Below are positions 1 to 8,944 of a stretch of 64,000 nucleotides of DNA, piece after piece. Source of the DNA: Rhizobium esperanzae (GTDB taxonomy: Bacteria; Pseudomonadota; Alphaproteobacteria; Rhizobiales; Rhizobiaceae); assembly GCF_014197615.1 (NCBI RefSeq), contig NZ_JACIFY010000008.1, positions 124,001 through 188,000 on the forward strand. The letters are read 5' to 3'. The notes beneath the pieces were generated by a model. That model was given only the letters and a program-made list of their open reading frames with translations, was not told where the DNA came from and did no database searches. Each line of letters begins with the position of its first letter. Position 1 is the first letter of the stretch. Position numbers and translations under genes: made by a program.

Positions 1-1
1 G

Positions 2-31
2 CTTGCCGACGCGCTGAAGCTGGCCGCCTGA
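2..31 (+). CDS. C-terminal end of an unidentified protein (partial)
   Basis: One plus-strand frame reads LADALKLAA and then TGA at 29-31, immediately followed by a GC-rich hairpin. This looks like the last residues of a gene that starts left of the window. Ten codons are too few to name a family or to be certain that the frame is used. The hairpin directly downstream is the main support for a gene ending here. Confidence 0.4.
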   Translation, partial: LADALKLAA

Positions 32-41
32 AAAGGTTGCT

Positions 42-69
42 GCGGGCGGAGGATCGAGGCTCCGCCCGC
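42..69 (+). terminator. GC-rich hairpin, probable terminator
   Basis: Perfect 10-bp arms (GCGGGCGGAG at 42-51, CTCCGCCCGC at 60-69) enclose an 8-nt loop, 10 bp after the stop of the partial gene at the left edge. There is no T-run after it, so intrinsic termination is inferred from stem strength and position. Confidence 0.55.
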
Positions 70-101
70 GGCATCGCCGATGCATTTCCGGAGAAGAACC
101 A

Positions 102-311
102 ATGTGCAAACCGAACGGCAAGACCGGCATTTCGGCCGCGTGTCCGCGCCGCGGCGATTGTCGCGGCTGCCCCATGCTGCTTTCCGCCATGGCGGAGGAG
201 GGAAGCGCCTCACGTCATGACGCGCTCGTTAAGGAAATACGTCCGCAGCCCGCGCCGGTCTTGGTGGAGACGTGCCTCAAATCGGGGAATCCGATCCGAC
301 CGAAAAATTAG
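102..311 (+). CDS. Possible small cysteine-containing protein (69 aa)
   Basis: A 69-residue frame starts at ATG 102 behind GGAGAAG with a 5-nt gap, which is a good ribosome binding site. The first 25 residues hold four cysteines (CK..., ACPRRGDCRGCP), suggestive of a metal-binding or redox loop. No family was recognised and there is no signal peptide. It lies convergent to ureG and ends before the ureG stop. It may be a real short protein or a chance frame; the ribosome binding site and the cysteine spacing are the only positive evidence. Confidence 0.35.
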   Translation: MCKPNGKTGISAACPRRGDCRGCPMLLSAMAEEGSASRHDALVKEIRPQPAPVLVETCLKSGNPIRPKN

Positions 312-348
312 CTCGCACAAGGTCAAGTCCGGCCAAGATCATACAAAT

Positions 349-960
349 CTAGAGCCCACCCTGCTCTCTCAGGAAACTGACGATCGAGCTGACGCCGTCG
401 CCGCGCCTCATGTCGGAAAAAACGAAGGGGCGGCTTGCGCGCATGCGCGTCGCATCCCGGTCCATCACATCGAGATCGGCGCCGACATGCGGCGCCAGAT
501 CCTTCTTGTTGATGACGAGCAGGTCGGAGCGGGTGATGCCGGGCCCGCCCTTGCGCGGGATTTCCTCGCCCTGGCAGACCGAGATGACATAGATGGTGAT
601 GTCGGCCAGGTCGGGCGAAAAGGTCGCCGCCAGATTGTCGCCGCCGGATTCGATAAAGACGACGTCGAGATCGGGGATGCGCTCATTGAGGCCGGCGATC
701 GCCTGAAGATTGATCGTCGCGTCTTCGCGAATGGCGGTATGCGGGCAGCCGCCTGTCTCCACACCGACGATGCGGTCGGAAGGCAGTGCCTGCATGCGCA
801 CCAACGCTTCGGCATCCTCGGTCGTGTAGATATCGTTGGTGACGACGGCGACGGAATAGTCGTCACGCATCGCCTTGCAGAGCTTTTCGGTCAGCGCCGT
901 CTTGCCCGAGCCAACCGGCCCGCCGATGCCGACGCGCAGAGGTCCGTTTCTTGATTTCAT
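349..960 (-). CDS. ureG: Urease accessory GTPase UreG
   Basis: UreG is the SIMIBI-class GTPase that couples GTP hydrolysis to nickel delivery into apo-urease, acting in the cytoplasm with UreD, UreE and UreF. The 203-residue length is normal for the family. The P-loop GPVGSGKT lies at about residues 14-21. The urease-specific [17 protein letters not shown] stretch is near residue 104, and the base-recognition NKKD is near residue 151. The ATG start at 960 gives the canonical N-terminus [14 protein letters not shown]. It is the last gene of the minus-strand urease cluster, 89 bp after ureF. Confidence 0.97.
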   Translation of the reverse strand: MKSRNGPLRVGIGGPVGSGKTALTEKLCKAMRDDYSVAVVTNDIYTTEDAEALVRMQALPSDRIVGVETGGCPHTAIREDATINLQAIAGLNERIPDLDVVFIESGGDNLAATFSPDLADITIYVISVCQGEEIPRKGGPGITRSDLLVINKKDLAPHVGADLDVMDRDATRMRASRPFVFSDMRRGDGVSSIVSFLREQGGL

Positions 961-1049
961 GTGTCGTACTCCAATGGTATCGCGATGATAGCCACGCCGC
1001 CGGCGCGCGCCACCGTCAAATGACGCAGTCGCACGGATAATTTGGTTCT

Positions 1050-1721
1050 TTAGGACCGGAAAAGCCGCGTCGCCTGCGTTTCGTGGCGCAGGCTGGCGAT
1101 ATCGGCCTGAACCGTCGCCGAGCCGAGATCGTCGAGCGTCGAGCTTGCCGCCCGCCGGGCGACCTTCGCAATTTGCGCTTCAAGGCCGGCAAGCACGGCA
1201 ACGCCGTCCTTCTGACCGGCGACGCCGAGGCGAATGCCCGATGAAACCGCCTGCGAAGCATAGGCGTGCAGGAAGACCGCGAGCACCTCCTCAGGCCTTA
1301 TGCCATGCGCGCCCGCAACCGCGCCGACCGCGATGGGATAGGCGGCCTTGCCGGGCAGTCTGTCGAAAACCTCGTCCGGCCAGGCCCGCGCTGCCGCCAG
1401 AAAGGCCTCGCCGAGCAGCATCGTTTCCTGATGGCGCTCGCGCGATCCGGCAAGGGCCTCGGCAAGTGCGGCGACTTCGGCAAGGTGCGCGGGTTCCGCC
1501 TGGCGCCTGTGGCTCTCAGCCAGAAGCACGGCATCGTTCCAGACGGAGCCATGGCCGAACAGCGTGCAGATCCAAGCCGCAAGCGAGGCCGCATCGGTGA
1601 CGAGCCCATCGGCCACCGCCCGCTCCAGACCGCCCGAATAGGCAAAACTGCCGATCGGGAAAGCCGGCGAGAGCCATGCCGTCAGACGCAGCAATGCCTG
1701 CAGTTCAGAGTTCCCCGTCAT
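1050..1721 (-). CDS. ureF: Urease accessory protein UreF
   Basis: UreF is an all-helical protein that bridges UreD and UreG in the urease activation complex and is thought to gate GTPase activity during nickel insertion. The N-terminal [24 protein letters not shown] block (residues 10-33) is the hallmark SPxFPIGxFxYSxGLE motif. The 223-residue length fits. It follows ureE after only 6 bp, so the two are co-transcribed. The ATG at 1721 gives [13 protein letters not shown], a normal N-terminus for the family. Confidence 0.96.
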   Translation of the reverse strand: MTGNSELQALLRLTAWLSPAFPIGSFAYSGGLERAVADGLVTDAASLAAWICTLFGHGSVWNDAVLLAESHRRQAEPAHLAEVAALAEALAGSRERHQETMLLGEAFLAAARAWPDEVFDRLPGKAAYPIAVGAVAGAHGIRPEEVLAVFLHAYASQAVSSGIRLGVAGQKDGVAVLAGLEAQIAKVARRAASSTLDDLGSATVQADIASLRHETQATRLFRS

Positions 1722-1727
1722 CGAGCT

Positions 1728-2306
1728 TCAGTCGTGCTTGTGGCCGTGATGCCCGTGGTCGTGGTCATGGTCATGATTGCATCCCGGTCCATGCACATGG
1801 TCGTGGCCATGATCATGTTTGTGGTCATGCCCGTGGTCGTGAACCGCATGTCCGTGATCGTGCGAGTGGCCGCCATGGGCATGATAGGCGCCGCGTGCCG
1901 GTTGGAAGGGCTCGTCGATATCGAGGACGGTGGCGCCCAGCCCCTGCAGCATGGTGCGGATGACATGATCGCGCAGGATGACGATGCGGTCTTCCTCGAT
2001 CTGGGCTGCGAGATGGCGGTTGCCGAGATGCCAGGCAAGCTCGACCAGATGTGTGCGGTCGCGGCCGCGGACTTCGAAGAGCTTCTCATTGGCGGCGAGG
2101 ATCTCGATCAGTTCGCCATCGTCGCGCACCAGCAGGTCGCCATTGGCAAAAAGCACCGGGTCCTTGAGATCGAGCATGACCATCTCGCCATTTTCCAGAT
2201 GCAGCAGCTTGCGGCGCAGATGGCGCAGATCATGCGGCAGCTTGACCTGGGCGGTCGGATGGGAGGACGGGGTTCCGGCTGGAAGATAGGAGATAACGCG
2301 CTGCAT
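1728..2306 (-). CDS. ureE: Urease accessory nickel metallochaperone UreE with long His-rich tail
   Basis: UreE is a dimeric cytoplasmic chaperone that supplies nickel to the UreDFG-apourease complex. Residues 1-140 form the two-domain UreE core (RVISYLPAG start; [15 protein letters not shown] and [10 protein letters not shown] segments). The last 50 or so residues are almost entirely His, Asp and Gly, a nickel-binding tail. In DNA this is a degenerate CAT/GGT-rich repeat at 1728-1900. UreE tails vary between species from absent to His-rich; this one is long. It lies 6 bp upstream of ureF and is separated from ureC by two non-urease genes. Confidence 0.96.
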   Translation of the reverse strand: MQRVISYLPAGTPSSHPTAQVKLPHDLRHLRRKLLHLENGEMVMLDLKDPVLFANGDLLVRDDGELIEILAANEKLFEVRGRDRTHLVELAWHLGNRHLAAQIEEDRIVILRDHVIRTMLQGLGATVLDIDEPFQPARGAYHAHGGHSHDHGHAVHDHGHDHKHDHGHDHVHGPGCNHDHDHDHGHHGHKHD

Positions 2307-2393
2307 GATATGTCCGTTTTGATGAGACGACGACCATGCAAAATAGCCCCTCCCGATGCAAGCACCAATGGCCTTTTGCTCGGGAGCCGGCTT

Positions 2394-3257
2394 TTATATT
2401 CCGTAGGCCTGCATCACGTTGTCGCCCCCCAGCCCTCTGCTCTCGGCATCGGGGCTATTTTCGGAAAGCCCGTGCCAGGCATGGTGCAGCCCCTCCCGTT
2501 CATGCACGACGCGATTGCGCCCGAGGGCCTTGGCCAGGTAGAGCGCCCGGTCGGCGGAGGCATAGACCTGCTGCTTGCTGCGCCCGGCGACGAGATCGGC
2601 CACGCCGCCGGAAATGGTGATGCCGATATTGTGCCCCTCTGTCACGATCGGTCCACCCGCGATCCTTGCCCGCACTGCCTGGATCCGCTCCAGCCGCGCC
2701 TCCAGCGGTTCGCCGGAGACGATGACGCCGAATTCCTCGCCGCCGAGGCGCGCGACGACGGACAATTCGTCGAAAGCCGAGGTCAGAACGGCCGAGACAG
2801 CCGTGATGACGGCATCGCCGCAGGCATGGCCGAAACGATCGTTGATCGCCTTGAAGCGGTCGACATCGAATATGACGAGCGAGGCATTGCTCTCGGTGTT
2901 CTCAAGCGCCTCGGTAAAGGCACGCCGGTTCAGGAGGCCGGAGAGCGTGTCCGTGCGGCTGAGCTTTTCGAACTCCGCACGCGACAGCGTTAACTCATGC
3001 AGGGCAAAACCAGCCGCCAGCGACAGCATGCCGGAAACCGTCCCGCCGACGAGCCAGGAAAAAATCGTGCCGAATCCGAGCGCATGCGAGAGCGTCACCG
3101 GCAACAGCCCGAAAAAGCCGAGCGGCGGTATCGTCAGCGACATGATGACGCCGGAGAGAATGACGGCAAGAAAGCTCATCTTCAAAGCGAAGAAATAGAC
3201 GTTCCTGCGATGTTGAAAATTGCCAAAATCGGCCTGCAGCGACATCCAGTTTTTCAT
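2394..3257 (-). CDS. Membrane-anchored GGDEF diguanylate cyclase
   Basis: Predicted to make cyclic di-GMP from two GTP at the inner membrane. The start is placed at ATG 3257 (MKNWMSLQ), behind AGGAAGG about 9 nt upstream, rather than at a frame start 30 bp earlier. Two hydrophobic segments (about residues 22-46 and 52-82, after FFALKMSFLAVILSG) precede a GGDEF domain with DTLSGLLNRRAF and the active-site signature GGEEF, so catalysis is plausible. No RxxD inhibitory site sits at the usual place five residues before GGEEF. It lies between the TIGR02117 gene and ureE, splitting the urease genes; a link to urea metabolism is not established. Confidence 0.88.
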   Translation of the reverse strand: MKNWMSLQADFGNFQHRRNVYFFALKMSFLAVILSGVIMSLTIPPLGFFGLLPVTLSHALGFGTIFSWLVGGTVSGMLSLAAGFALHELTLSRAEFEKLSRTDTLSGLLNRRAFTEALENTESNASLVIFDVDRFKAINDRFGHACGDAVITAVSAVLTSAFDELSVVARLGGEEFGVIVSGEPLEARLERIQAVRARIAGGPIVTEGHNIGITISGGVADLVAGRSKQQVYASADRALYLAKALGRNRVVHEREGLHHAWHGLSENSPDAESRGLGGDNVMQAYGI

Positions 3258-3586
3258 GAGAATCAACCTTCCTGTCCGGCGTTGCACGGCATTGATAAGA
3301 GGCCAATTGCTGCGGGTGTCTTAATCGAACCGTTAAAATTCGAACGGTTTCGGACGATTCGGTGGACAGATTTTTTCTAGCAGGAGATGCAGTCTCCCAA
3401 TCCCTGAATCGGACAGTGCAGGGAGACACTTAGGCATTTGATTTAAAACAGCTTTGTCAGATTGCCCGGTCAGGCTGTTCCAGAATGATCTACTTGGGGA
3501 AATACCGGTTCTCCCATTGAATTTTACAACCAAATGGAGAGCTGCGCCCACAATTCACTTTACCAGCGGACAGGCCGGTGGCTGCT
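3258..3586. other. 329-bp intergenic region between DUF2459 gene and diguanylate cyclase gene
   Basis: Less GC-rich than the flanking genes. No convincing protein was found; short frames here lack a ribosome binding site and family resemblance. It probably holds a promoter for the diguanylate cyclase and ureEFG downstream on the minus strand, which would make ureEFG a separate transcript from ureDABC. No operator was recognised. Confidence 0.5.
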
Positions 3587-4276
3587 TCAATTGTAGACAC
3601 CGAGAGACAATCGCAATGATTGTGGAAGCGGATTCCATAAGCCGGTTCGAAGCCCGGCCGAGCGGAGTGCAGCCGCCGTCCAGGTGTTGCAGCCGAAGAG
3701 CGCGTTGAAATATCCCTTGGCCTCGAAGAACCGATCGATCTCGCCGTAACCGGCGTCCGGGATCGGCACCACCACGCCCGCTTCGCGAACGAAGCTGTCG
3801 GAGATGAATTTGCGCAGCCGCGCCATTTGATCGTCGCCGATATCGAATGCCGCGATGGTGGGCTGCGGCTCGGTGATGTGACCGGCAAGGTCGACATGCA
3901 GCACCGAACGGTCGATCGTCAGCGCCCGCAGAACCGGCAGCGGCTTCAGCTCCCCCCAGGTCGGGGTTTCCAGATAGAAGGCACGGCCGCCCCAGCCGAT
4001 GATAAGCCATTCCGCATTTGGATGGCCGAGCGGAAAATCAGGACCGTCGAGGAAGGAAAAGGCCGCCCGCGTCTCCTCGTCGAGCGGAATGGCAATATCG
4101 GTATGGATCGGCCCCGACAGCAGGAGCACCCGGTGCGTAGCCGCCGCGGACGACGCCTCGACCGGGGCAATCAGCGGCCGGGGAATGAAGGTTCCGCAGG
4201 CCGCCAAAAACACGATCAGGAACACGATCCGCAGCAACCAGCGGATGCCTGTCCTCATCGAAACCACCAGTCGCAC
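3587..4276 (-). CDS. TIGR02117/DUF2459 family lipoprotein of urease regions
   Basis: Family TIGR02117 (DUF2459) is defined by occurrence near urease genes; its biochemical role is unknown. The N-terminus has a hydrophobic stretch ending LAACG (about residues 24-28), a lipobox, so the mature protein should be a periplasm-facing lipoprotein. The conserved core HTDIAIPL...LIIGWGGRAFY and the C-terminal GCNTWTAAALR are present. The cysteine in GCNTW and the HTD histidine resemble the catalytic pair of NlpC/P60-like or DUF4105-type folds, which is inference. The alternative start at ATG 4258 (MRTGIRWLL) would make a more typical signal peptide. It begins 13 bp after ureC stops, so it is co-transcribed. 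Confidence 0.85.
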   Translation of the reverse strand: MRLVVSMRTGIRWLLRIVFLIVFLAACGTFIPRPLIAPVEASSAAATHRVLLLSGPIHTDIAIPLDEETRAAFSFLDGPDFPLGHPNAEWLIIGWGGRAFYLETPTWGELKPLPVLRALTIDRSVLHVDLAGHITEPQPTIAAFDIGDDQMARLRKFISDSFVREAGVVVPIPDAGYGEIDRFFEAKGYFNALFGCNTWTAAALRSAGLRTGLWNPLPQSLRLSLGVYN

Positions 4277-4289
4277 ATTGGACGTGCGC

Positions 4290-6002
4290 CTAAAACAGGA
4301 AATAGCGCTGCGCCATCGGCAGCACCGTCGCCGGTTCGCAGGTCAGCAATTCGCCGTTCGCCCTGACTTCGTAGGTCTCCGGATCGACCTCGATCTCCGG
4401 CGTCAGATCATTGTGGATCATCGACGCCTTGGAGATGCCGCCGCGCGTATTCTTGACCGCGACGAGGTCCTTTGCCACCCCGAGCCGGCCCTTCAGCCCG
4501 GCATCGAGCGAGGCCTGGCTGACGAAAGTGACGGAGGAATTGGTGAGGCTCTTGCCATAGGATGCGAACATCGGCCGGTAGTGCACCGGCTGCGGCGTCG
4601 GGATCGAGGCGTTCGGATCGCCCATCGGGGCGGCGGCGATCGATCCGCCGAGCAGCACCATATCGGGCTTCACGCCGAAGAAGGCCGGGTTCCAGAGCAC
4701 GAGGTCTGCGCGCTTGCCGATCTCGACCGAACCGATCTCATGGCTGAGACCGTGGGCGATCGCCGGATTGATCGTGTATTTGGCGATATAGCGGCGAACG
4801 CGGAAATTGTCGTTGTCGCCCTTTTCCTCCTTCAGCCGGCCGCGCTGGCGCTTCATCTTGTCGGCCGTCTGCCAGGTGCGGATCGCCACCTCGCCGACGC
4901 GACCCATGGCCTGGCTGTCCGACGAGATGATCGAGAAGGCGCCGATATCGTGCAGGATGTCTTCAGCCGCGATCGTCTCCTTGCGGATCCGGCTTTCGGC
5001 AAAGGCAATATCCTCGGGGATCGACGGCGACAGGTGATGGCAGACCATCAGCATGTCGAGATGCTCGGCGATGGTATTGACCGTATAGGGCCGCGTCGGA
5101 TTGGTGGACGACGGGATGACGTTCGGCTGGCCGCAGATCTTGATGATGTCGGGCGCATGCCCGCCGCCCGCCCCTTCCGTGTGGAAGGCATGGATGGTGC
5201 GGCCCTTGATGGCGCCGATCGTATCCTCGACGAAGCCGCTTTCGTTCAGCGTATCGGTGTGGATCATCACCTGCACGTCGTATTCGTCAGCGACCGACAG
5301 GCAGCAATCGATGGCGCCAGGCGTCGTGCCCCAGTCCTCGTGCAGTTTCAGCGAGGTGGCGCCGGCCAGCACCATTTCGGTCAATGCTCCCGGCAGCGAG
5401 GCATTGCCCTTGCCGGCAAAGGCAAGGTTCATCGGGAAGGCATCCGCCGCCTCGATCATGCGCGCAAGATGCCAGGGGCCTGGCGTGCAGGTGGTGGCCA
5501 GCGTGCCGTGCGCCGGCCCCGTGCCGCCGCCGAGCATGCAGGTCATGCCTGACATCAGCGCTTCTTCGATCTGCTGCGGCGCAATGAAGTGGATATGGCT
5601 GTCCATGCCGCCTGCGGTCACGATCTTGCCTTCGGCGGCGATCGCCTCCGTGCCCGGGCCGACGATGATGTTGACGCCCGGCTGCATATCCGGATTGCCG
5701 GCCTTGCCGATCGCGACGATGCGGCCGTTCTTCAACCCGATATCGGCCTTGTAGATGCCCGAATGATCGACGATCACCGCATTGGTGATGACCGTATCGA
5801 CCGCGCCGTCGGCCCGCGTCACCTGGCTCTGGCCCATGCCGTCACGGATCACCTTGCCGCCGCCGAATTTCACCTCCTCGCCGTAGGTGGTGAAATCCTT
5901 TTCGATCTCGATGAAGAGCTCCGTATCGGCAAGGCGCACCTTGTCGCCGGTCGTCGGTCCGAACATGCCGGCATAGGCGGCGCGGGAGATCTTATAGGGC
6001 AT
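4290..6002 (-). CDS. ureC: Urease alpha subunit UreC (catalytic)
   Basis: UreC carries the dinuclear nickel centre that hydrolyses urea to ammonia and carbamate. The 570-residue length is standard. Visible ligands are HIH at residues 136/138, the lysine to be carbamylated at 219 in SLKLHEDWG, His248 and His274, the flap histidines in MVCHHLS (322/323), and Asp362 in SSDSQAMGR. All catalytic positions are intact. It starts 3 bp after the stop of the glycosyltransferase-like gene and is followed by the TIGR02117 gene. It works with UreA and UreB encoded upstream in the same operon. Confidence 0.98.
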   Translation of the reverse strand: MPYKISRAAYAGMFGPTTGDKVRLADTELFIEIEKDFTTYGEEVKFGGGKVIRDGMGQSQVTRADGAVDTVITNAVIVDHSGIYKADIGLKNGRIVAIGKAGNPDMQPGVNIIVGPGTEAIAAEGKIVTAGGMDSHIHFIAPQQIEEALMSGMTCMLGGGTGPAHGTLATTCTPGPWHLARMIEAADAFPMNLAFAGKGNASLPGALTEMVLAGATSLKLHEDWGTTPGAIDCCLSVADEYDVQVMIHTDTLNESGFVEDTIGAIKGRTIHAFHTEGAGGGHAPDIIKICGQPNVIPSSTNPTRPYTVNTIAEHLDMLMVCHHLSPSIPEDIAFAESRIRKETIAAEDILHDIGAFSIISSDSQAMGRVGEVAIRTWQTADKMKRQRGRLKEEKGDNDNFRVRRYIAKYTINPAIAHGLSHEIGSVEIGKRADLVLWNPAFFGVKPDMVLLGGSIAAAPMGDPNASIPTPQPVHYRPMFASYGKSLTNSSVTFVSQASLDAGLKGRLGVAKDLVAVKNTRGGISKASMIHNDLTPEIEVDPETYEVRANGELLTCEPATVLPMAQRYFLF

Positions 6003-6005
6003 CCA

Positions 6006-6644
6006 TCAGGCTCCATGGGAGGAAGAGAAAAGCATTTTTCCGCCAAGCCGCGAGAGACGGCCGGCGGCAACATAGGTATCGACAAGCTGCCGTTCGGCCG
6101 CAAACGGGTGCCATTCCCAGCCGGCATGACCGAAGCCGGCCAGCATCACCTCGGCATCGGCAAATTTATTCAATACTTCGGCGATGACGATCATGCCGCT
6201 GCTCGGCACCACATAGGGCGTCGGCGCAAAGGCCGAAAGCGAGGCGTCGACGGCCTCGTGGACCACCTTGCCGATGACGACATGCGTCTTGCCGGTCTCG
6301 GCGCAGAAGGCAGCGAACGCGTCCGTATAATCGTCGCAGAAATCGTCGAGATCGGGATGCGAAACGGCAAGCGGCGCCCGTATCGCGGCAAATTTTTCCG
6401 GGTCGCGCACGCTCCAGATTTCACGCGCCGCGACGATGCCGGGATGATCCCGCCATTCCTGAGAGCCGAGCATCGCCTTGGCCGGCCGGCCGGTATTGCA
6501 GACCGCAACGGCATCCGTGCGATTGCCGCCGGCGCCGTAGGAGCGGCAATCGTTGAAGCGGATGACGAAATCGGCGGCATCGATGATGCCTGCCTGCCCT
6601 TCCCCGACCTCGCCATTGCCGACGATTACGATCTTTTTGATCAC
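6006..6644 (-). CDS. Urease-operon protein with sialyltransferase-like (GT29-type) fold
   Basis: A 212-residue protein of a family found in rhizobial urease operons. Its N-terminus IVIVGNGEVGEGQAGIIDAADFVIRFNDC has the pattern of the GT29 sialylmotif L: a VVGNxG strand-turn, a spacer with Asp, and a VIRFN strand. That suggests a nucleotide-sugar-binding fold. Later blocks are VVPSSGMIVIAEVL and AGFGHAGWEWHPFAAERQLV, comparable to the GT29 region with conserved His/Tyr near the C-terminus. No signal peptide or membrane segment is seen, so it should be cytoplasmic. Its translation is tightly coupled to ureC (3-bp gap). Substrate and relation to urea are unknown. Confidence 0.7.
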   Translation of the reverse strand: MIKKIVIVGNGEVGEGQAGIIDAADFVIRFNDCRSYGAGGNRTDAVAVCNTGRPAKAMLGSQEWRDHPGIVAAREIWSVRDPEKFAAIRAPLAVSHPDLDDFCDDYTDAFAAFCAETGKTHVVIGKVVHEAVDASLSAFAPTPYVVPSSGMIVIAEVLNKFADAEVMLAGFGHAGWEWHPFAAERQLVDTYVAAGRLSRLGGKMLFSSSHGA

Positions 6645-6645
6645 C

Positions 6646-7053
6646 TTAGTTGCCCATCGTGTCTGCGAGCTCTTTCAGCTCTTTCGTGCGTTTATCCGTC
6701 TCTTCGGCCAGGCATCCGGCAACCAGCATCGGCTCCATCGTGCCGCCGCGGGCCTGAAAGCCGAAGGCATCGCATTGGGCGTCGCGATAATCGATCCAGG
6801 CGCGCTGCGCTTTGACCAGCGCCTTTTCCGCGCCCTTCATGTCGCCGTCGAGATCCTTGTCGATCGCCACCATGGCGGCGCGCATCTTCTTGTATTGCTC
6901 GTTCAGCGCCTTGTCGGCGGTCTCATGGCGCGCGACCTCACAGGACGTCATGTCCGACTGCGTCTTCGGATTCTGGCAATCGATATCCTGGGCGCAGGCC
7001 GCCCCTGAAGCCAGCAGCATCGCGGTCCCGAAGAGGCAGATCGTCAAACGCAT
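6646..7053 (-). CDS. Secreted LprI/DUF1311 family protein
   Basis: A 135-residue protein with a clear signal peptide (MRLTICLFGTAMLLASGAACA, cleaved near residue 22) and a DUF1311/LprI domain. Visible are the paired cysteines in DCQNPKTQSDMTSC, the helical ADKALNEQYKKM block, QRAWIDYRDAQCDA, and the last conserved cysteine in VAGCLAEET. The family includes a mycobacterial lysozyme inhibitor, but most members are uncharacterised and periplasmic. It lies between ureB and the GT29-like gene with a 1-bp gap to the latter, so it is part of the urease transcript. Confidence 0.85.
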   Translation of the reverse strand: MRLTICLFGTAMLLASGAACAQDIDCQNPKTQSDMTSCEVARHETADKALNEQYKKMRAAMVAIDKDLDGDMKGAEKALVKAQRAWIDYRDAQCDAFGFQARGGTMEPMLVAGCLAEETDKRTKELKELADTMGN

Positions 7054-7065
7054 GCGTTCCTCCCG

Positions 7066-7371
7066 TTAAAGCTTGCCCATCACCAGCTGACGGAAGCCAT
7101 AGACCTCACGCTTGCCGGAAAGCGGGATCAGCGTCACCGAACGCGTCTGCCCCGGCTCGAAGCGCACCGCCGTTCCCGCCGGAATATCGAGACGCTTGCC
7201 ATGCGCCGCTGCGCGATCGAAGGAAAGCCCGGCATTGGTTTCGGCGAAATGATAGTGGCTGCCGACCTGCACCGGCCGGTCGCCGGTATTGGAAACCTCC
7301 AGCGTCACCGTCGGCGCGCCGGCATTCAGTTCGATGTCGCCGCTGGCGGCAATGATTTCGCCCGGAATCAT
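7066..7371 (-). CDS. ureB: Urease beta subunit UreB
   Basis: UreB is the small non-catalytic subunit that packs on UreC in the (UreABC)3 trimer. The 101-residue sequence begins [16 protein letters not shown] and holds [11 protein letters not shown], with the conserved HYHF stretch, and ends in [16 protein letters not shown]. Length and motifs match the stand-alone beta subunits of alphaproteobacteria. It is separated from ureA by a small DUF1272 gene and from ureC by two accessory genes, an arrangement typical of rhizobia. Confidence 0.97.
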   Translation of the reverse strand: MIPGEIIAASGDIELNAGAPTVTLEVSNTGDRPVQVGSHYHFAETNAGLSFDRAAAHGKRLDIPAGTAVRFEPGQTRSVTLIPLSGKREVYGFRQLVMGKL

Positions 7372-7381
7372 CTCGTTCTCC

Positions 7382-7633
7382 TTAAGCCGCCTTGGGCGCG
7401 CAGCCCTCGGCCTTCAGCACACGTTTTGTCGACGCCGGATTTTTGGCGAGCCTATCAGCCGGCCGAATGGGTCTGGCAACGAGATTGCCGCCGCAGTTCG
7501 GGCAGGCACCCTTCAACACACCGTCGACGCAATCGGCGCAGAAGGTGCATTCATAGGTGCAGATCCGCGCGTCCGCACTCTCCGGCGGCAAATCCCTATC
7601 GCAGCATTCGCAATTGGGTCTGAGCTCCAGCAT
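7382..7633 (-). CDS. DUF1272 small zinc-ribbon-like protein
   Basis: An 83-residue protein with eight cysteines in the first 60 residues: CECC (residues 8-11), CTYEC (25-29), CADC (32-35) and CPNC near 44. The pattern [16 protein letters not shown] is the DUF1272 signature. The cysteine pairs imply one or two bound zinc ions. Function is unknown. It is located between ureA and ureB (9- and 10-bp gaps), a position conserved in rhizobial urease operons, so a role in metal handling is possible but only inferred. Confidence 0.85.
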   Translation of the reverse strand: MLELRPNCECCDRDLPPESADARICTYECTFCADCVDGVLKGACPNCGGNLVARPIRPADRLAKNPASTKRVLKAEGCAPKAA

Positions 7634-7642
7634 GCTCTCTCC

Positions 7643-7945
7643 TCACCGGATCGGTTCGTGCACGGTGACGAGCTTGGTTCCATCCGGGAATGTCGCCTCC
7701 ACCTGCACGTCGTGGATCATCTCGGCAATGCCCTCCATCACCTGGTCGCGGCCGATCACATGGGCGCCGGCCTCCATCAGCTCGGCGACCGGACGGCCGT
7801 CGCGGGCGCCTTCGACGACGAAATCGCTGATCAGCGCGATCGCCTCGGGATAGTTCAGCTTGACGCCGCGCTCCAGCCGCCGCCGCGCCACTATCGCCGC
7901 CATCGATATCAGCAGCTTGTCTTTTTCTCTCGGAGTGAGGTTCAT
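7643..7945 (-). CDS. ureA: Urease gamma subunit UreA
   Basis: UreA is the 100-residue small structural subunit of urease. The start is set at ATG 7945 ([17 protein letters not shown]), which is the invariant N-terminus of the family; the longer frame adds 20 unrelated residues and is rejected. Conserved blocks include [32 protein letters not shown] and the C-terminal [10 protein letters not shown]. It starts 28 bp after ureD stops. Confidence 0.97.
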   Translation of the reverse strand: MNLTPREKDKLLISMAAIVARRRLERGVKLNYPEAIALISDFVVEGARDGRPVAELMEAGAHVIGRDQVMEGIAEMIHDVQVEATFPDGTKLVTVHEPIR

Positions 7946-7973
7946 TACGTACCCATCTGCTTCGTGCTTAAAT

Positions 7974-8792
7974 TCATAGATTCCAGACTTTCGGCACAGG
8001 CGCACCGTTGCGCAAGGTGGAAATGACCGGGATCAGGATTTTTCTGAGCGAGAAGCCGTCGGCTGCCGCAAGGCGCACGACGAGCTTGTCGCTCCAGGCA
8101 CTGGCGCCGCCCATCGACCCTTCGACGAGCGGCCGGACCTTGCCGAGATAGGCTTCCGCCAGCGGCCCGGCGTAAAACAGTGTCGCGAAGGCCACCTGTC
8201 CGCCGAGCACGGCCTGACGCGCCGCCAGCGCCGAAATACCTTCCGAAAGCTTCAGTTCCTCGGCATGGATCAACCTACCCGAACGGCGGATGCGCCAGCG
8301 GTCGCGGAAAAGCCCCGTCTCCACCGCCTCGCCCATCGCCTTGCGGCCGAGCAGCACCGCCTCGACGGCCAGGAATTCGGCACTTTCGTCGAGATCGACA
8401 TCGAGCCGGCGGAAAAGTGAAGCCCGGTCGAAGAGGATCGTTTCCTGCGGCAGCCAGTCGACGCGCGCTCCCGCGCCGACCTCGATGCGGGTCGTCACCT
8501 CGGCGGTGCCGGCCGATGCCTTGTAGATCTTCTCGCAGGCCTGGGTGGTGACGTCGATCTTCGTGCCGACGCCGGCAACGACGCTCCAGTCCATCCGATC
8601 GCCGCCGGTCAGCCCGCCCGCGGTATTGATGATGACGGCTTCCATCGAGGCATCGAACGTATCAGGCAGGCGGATCTTCGCCGCGCCCTCCTGATAGAGT
8701 TCACGCAGGCGCGTGCGGTCGTCGAGCAGCCTTGCCACCAGATGCCCGCGTCCTTCCGCTCTTTGCGGTCTCGTGCTGGCCGCCGCTATCAT
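7974..8792 (-). CDS. ureD: Urease accessory protein UreD
   Basis: UreD is the scaffold that binds apo-urease and recruits UreF and UreG for nickel insertion. The start is placed at ATG 8792 ([16 protein letters not shown]), giving 272 residues, the usual size, with AGGGA about 9 nt upstream. The upstream-extended frame would overlap urtE and adds non-conserved sequence. Family motifs are [26 protein letters not shown] and [13 protein letters not shown]. It is the first gene of the urease block, 152 bp after urtE. Confidence 0.96.
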   Translation of the reverse strand: MIAAASTRPQRAEGRGHLVARLLDDRTRLRELYQEGAAKIRLPDTFDASMEAVIINTAGGLTGGDRMDWSVVAGVGTKIDVTTQACEKIYKASAGTAEVTTRIEVGAGARVDWLPQETILFDRASLFRRLDVDLDESAEFLAVEAVLLGRKAMGEAVETGLFRDRWRIRRSGRLIHAEELKLSEGISALAARQAVLGGQVAFATLFYAGPLAEAYLGKVRPLVEGSMGGASAWSDKLVVRLAAADGFSLRKILIPVISTLRNGAPVPKVWNL

Positions 8793-8944
8793 CTCCACGT
8801 CCCTTTTGTTCGCGCCCCGGCTTTTACTCAAGCGCGCGGATGGCTGAAAGCAAGCAATTCCCATGCCGTCCAGAGATGCCTTTAGCGGACGCAGGAGATT
8901 TGCGAATTGCTGCATTTCCTGCCGAAAAACGCGGCATTTGCCTG

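Noticed and set aside
1728..1900. Tandem-repeat-like CAT/GGT-rich DNA that could be taken for a repeat element
   Set aside because: It is coding sequence for the His/Asp/Gly-rich nickel-binding tail of UreE.
1266..2993. A 575-codon plus-strand frame across ureF, ureE and the GGDEF gene
   Set aside because: It runs antisense through three recognised genes; its Met/Val-rich segment is the reverse complement of the UreE His-rich tail.
3333..3551. 72-codon minus-strand frame before the GGDEF gene
   Set aside because: No ribosome binding site, no recognisable family and composition unlike the neighbouring genes.
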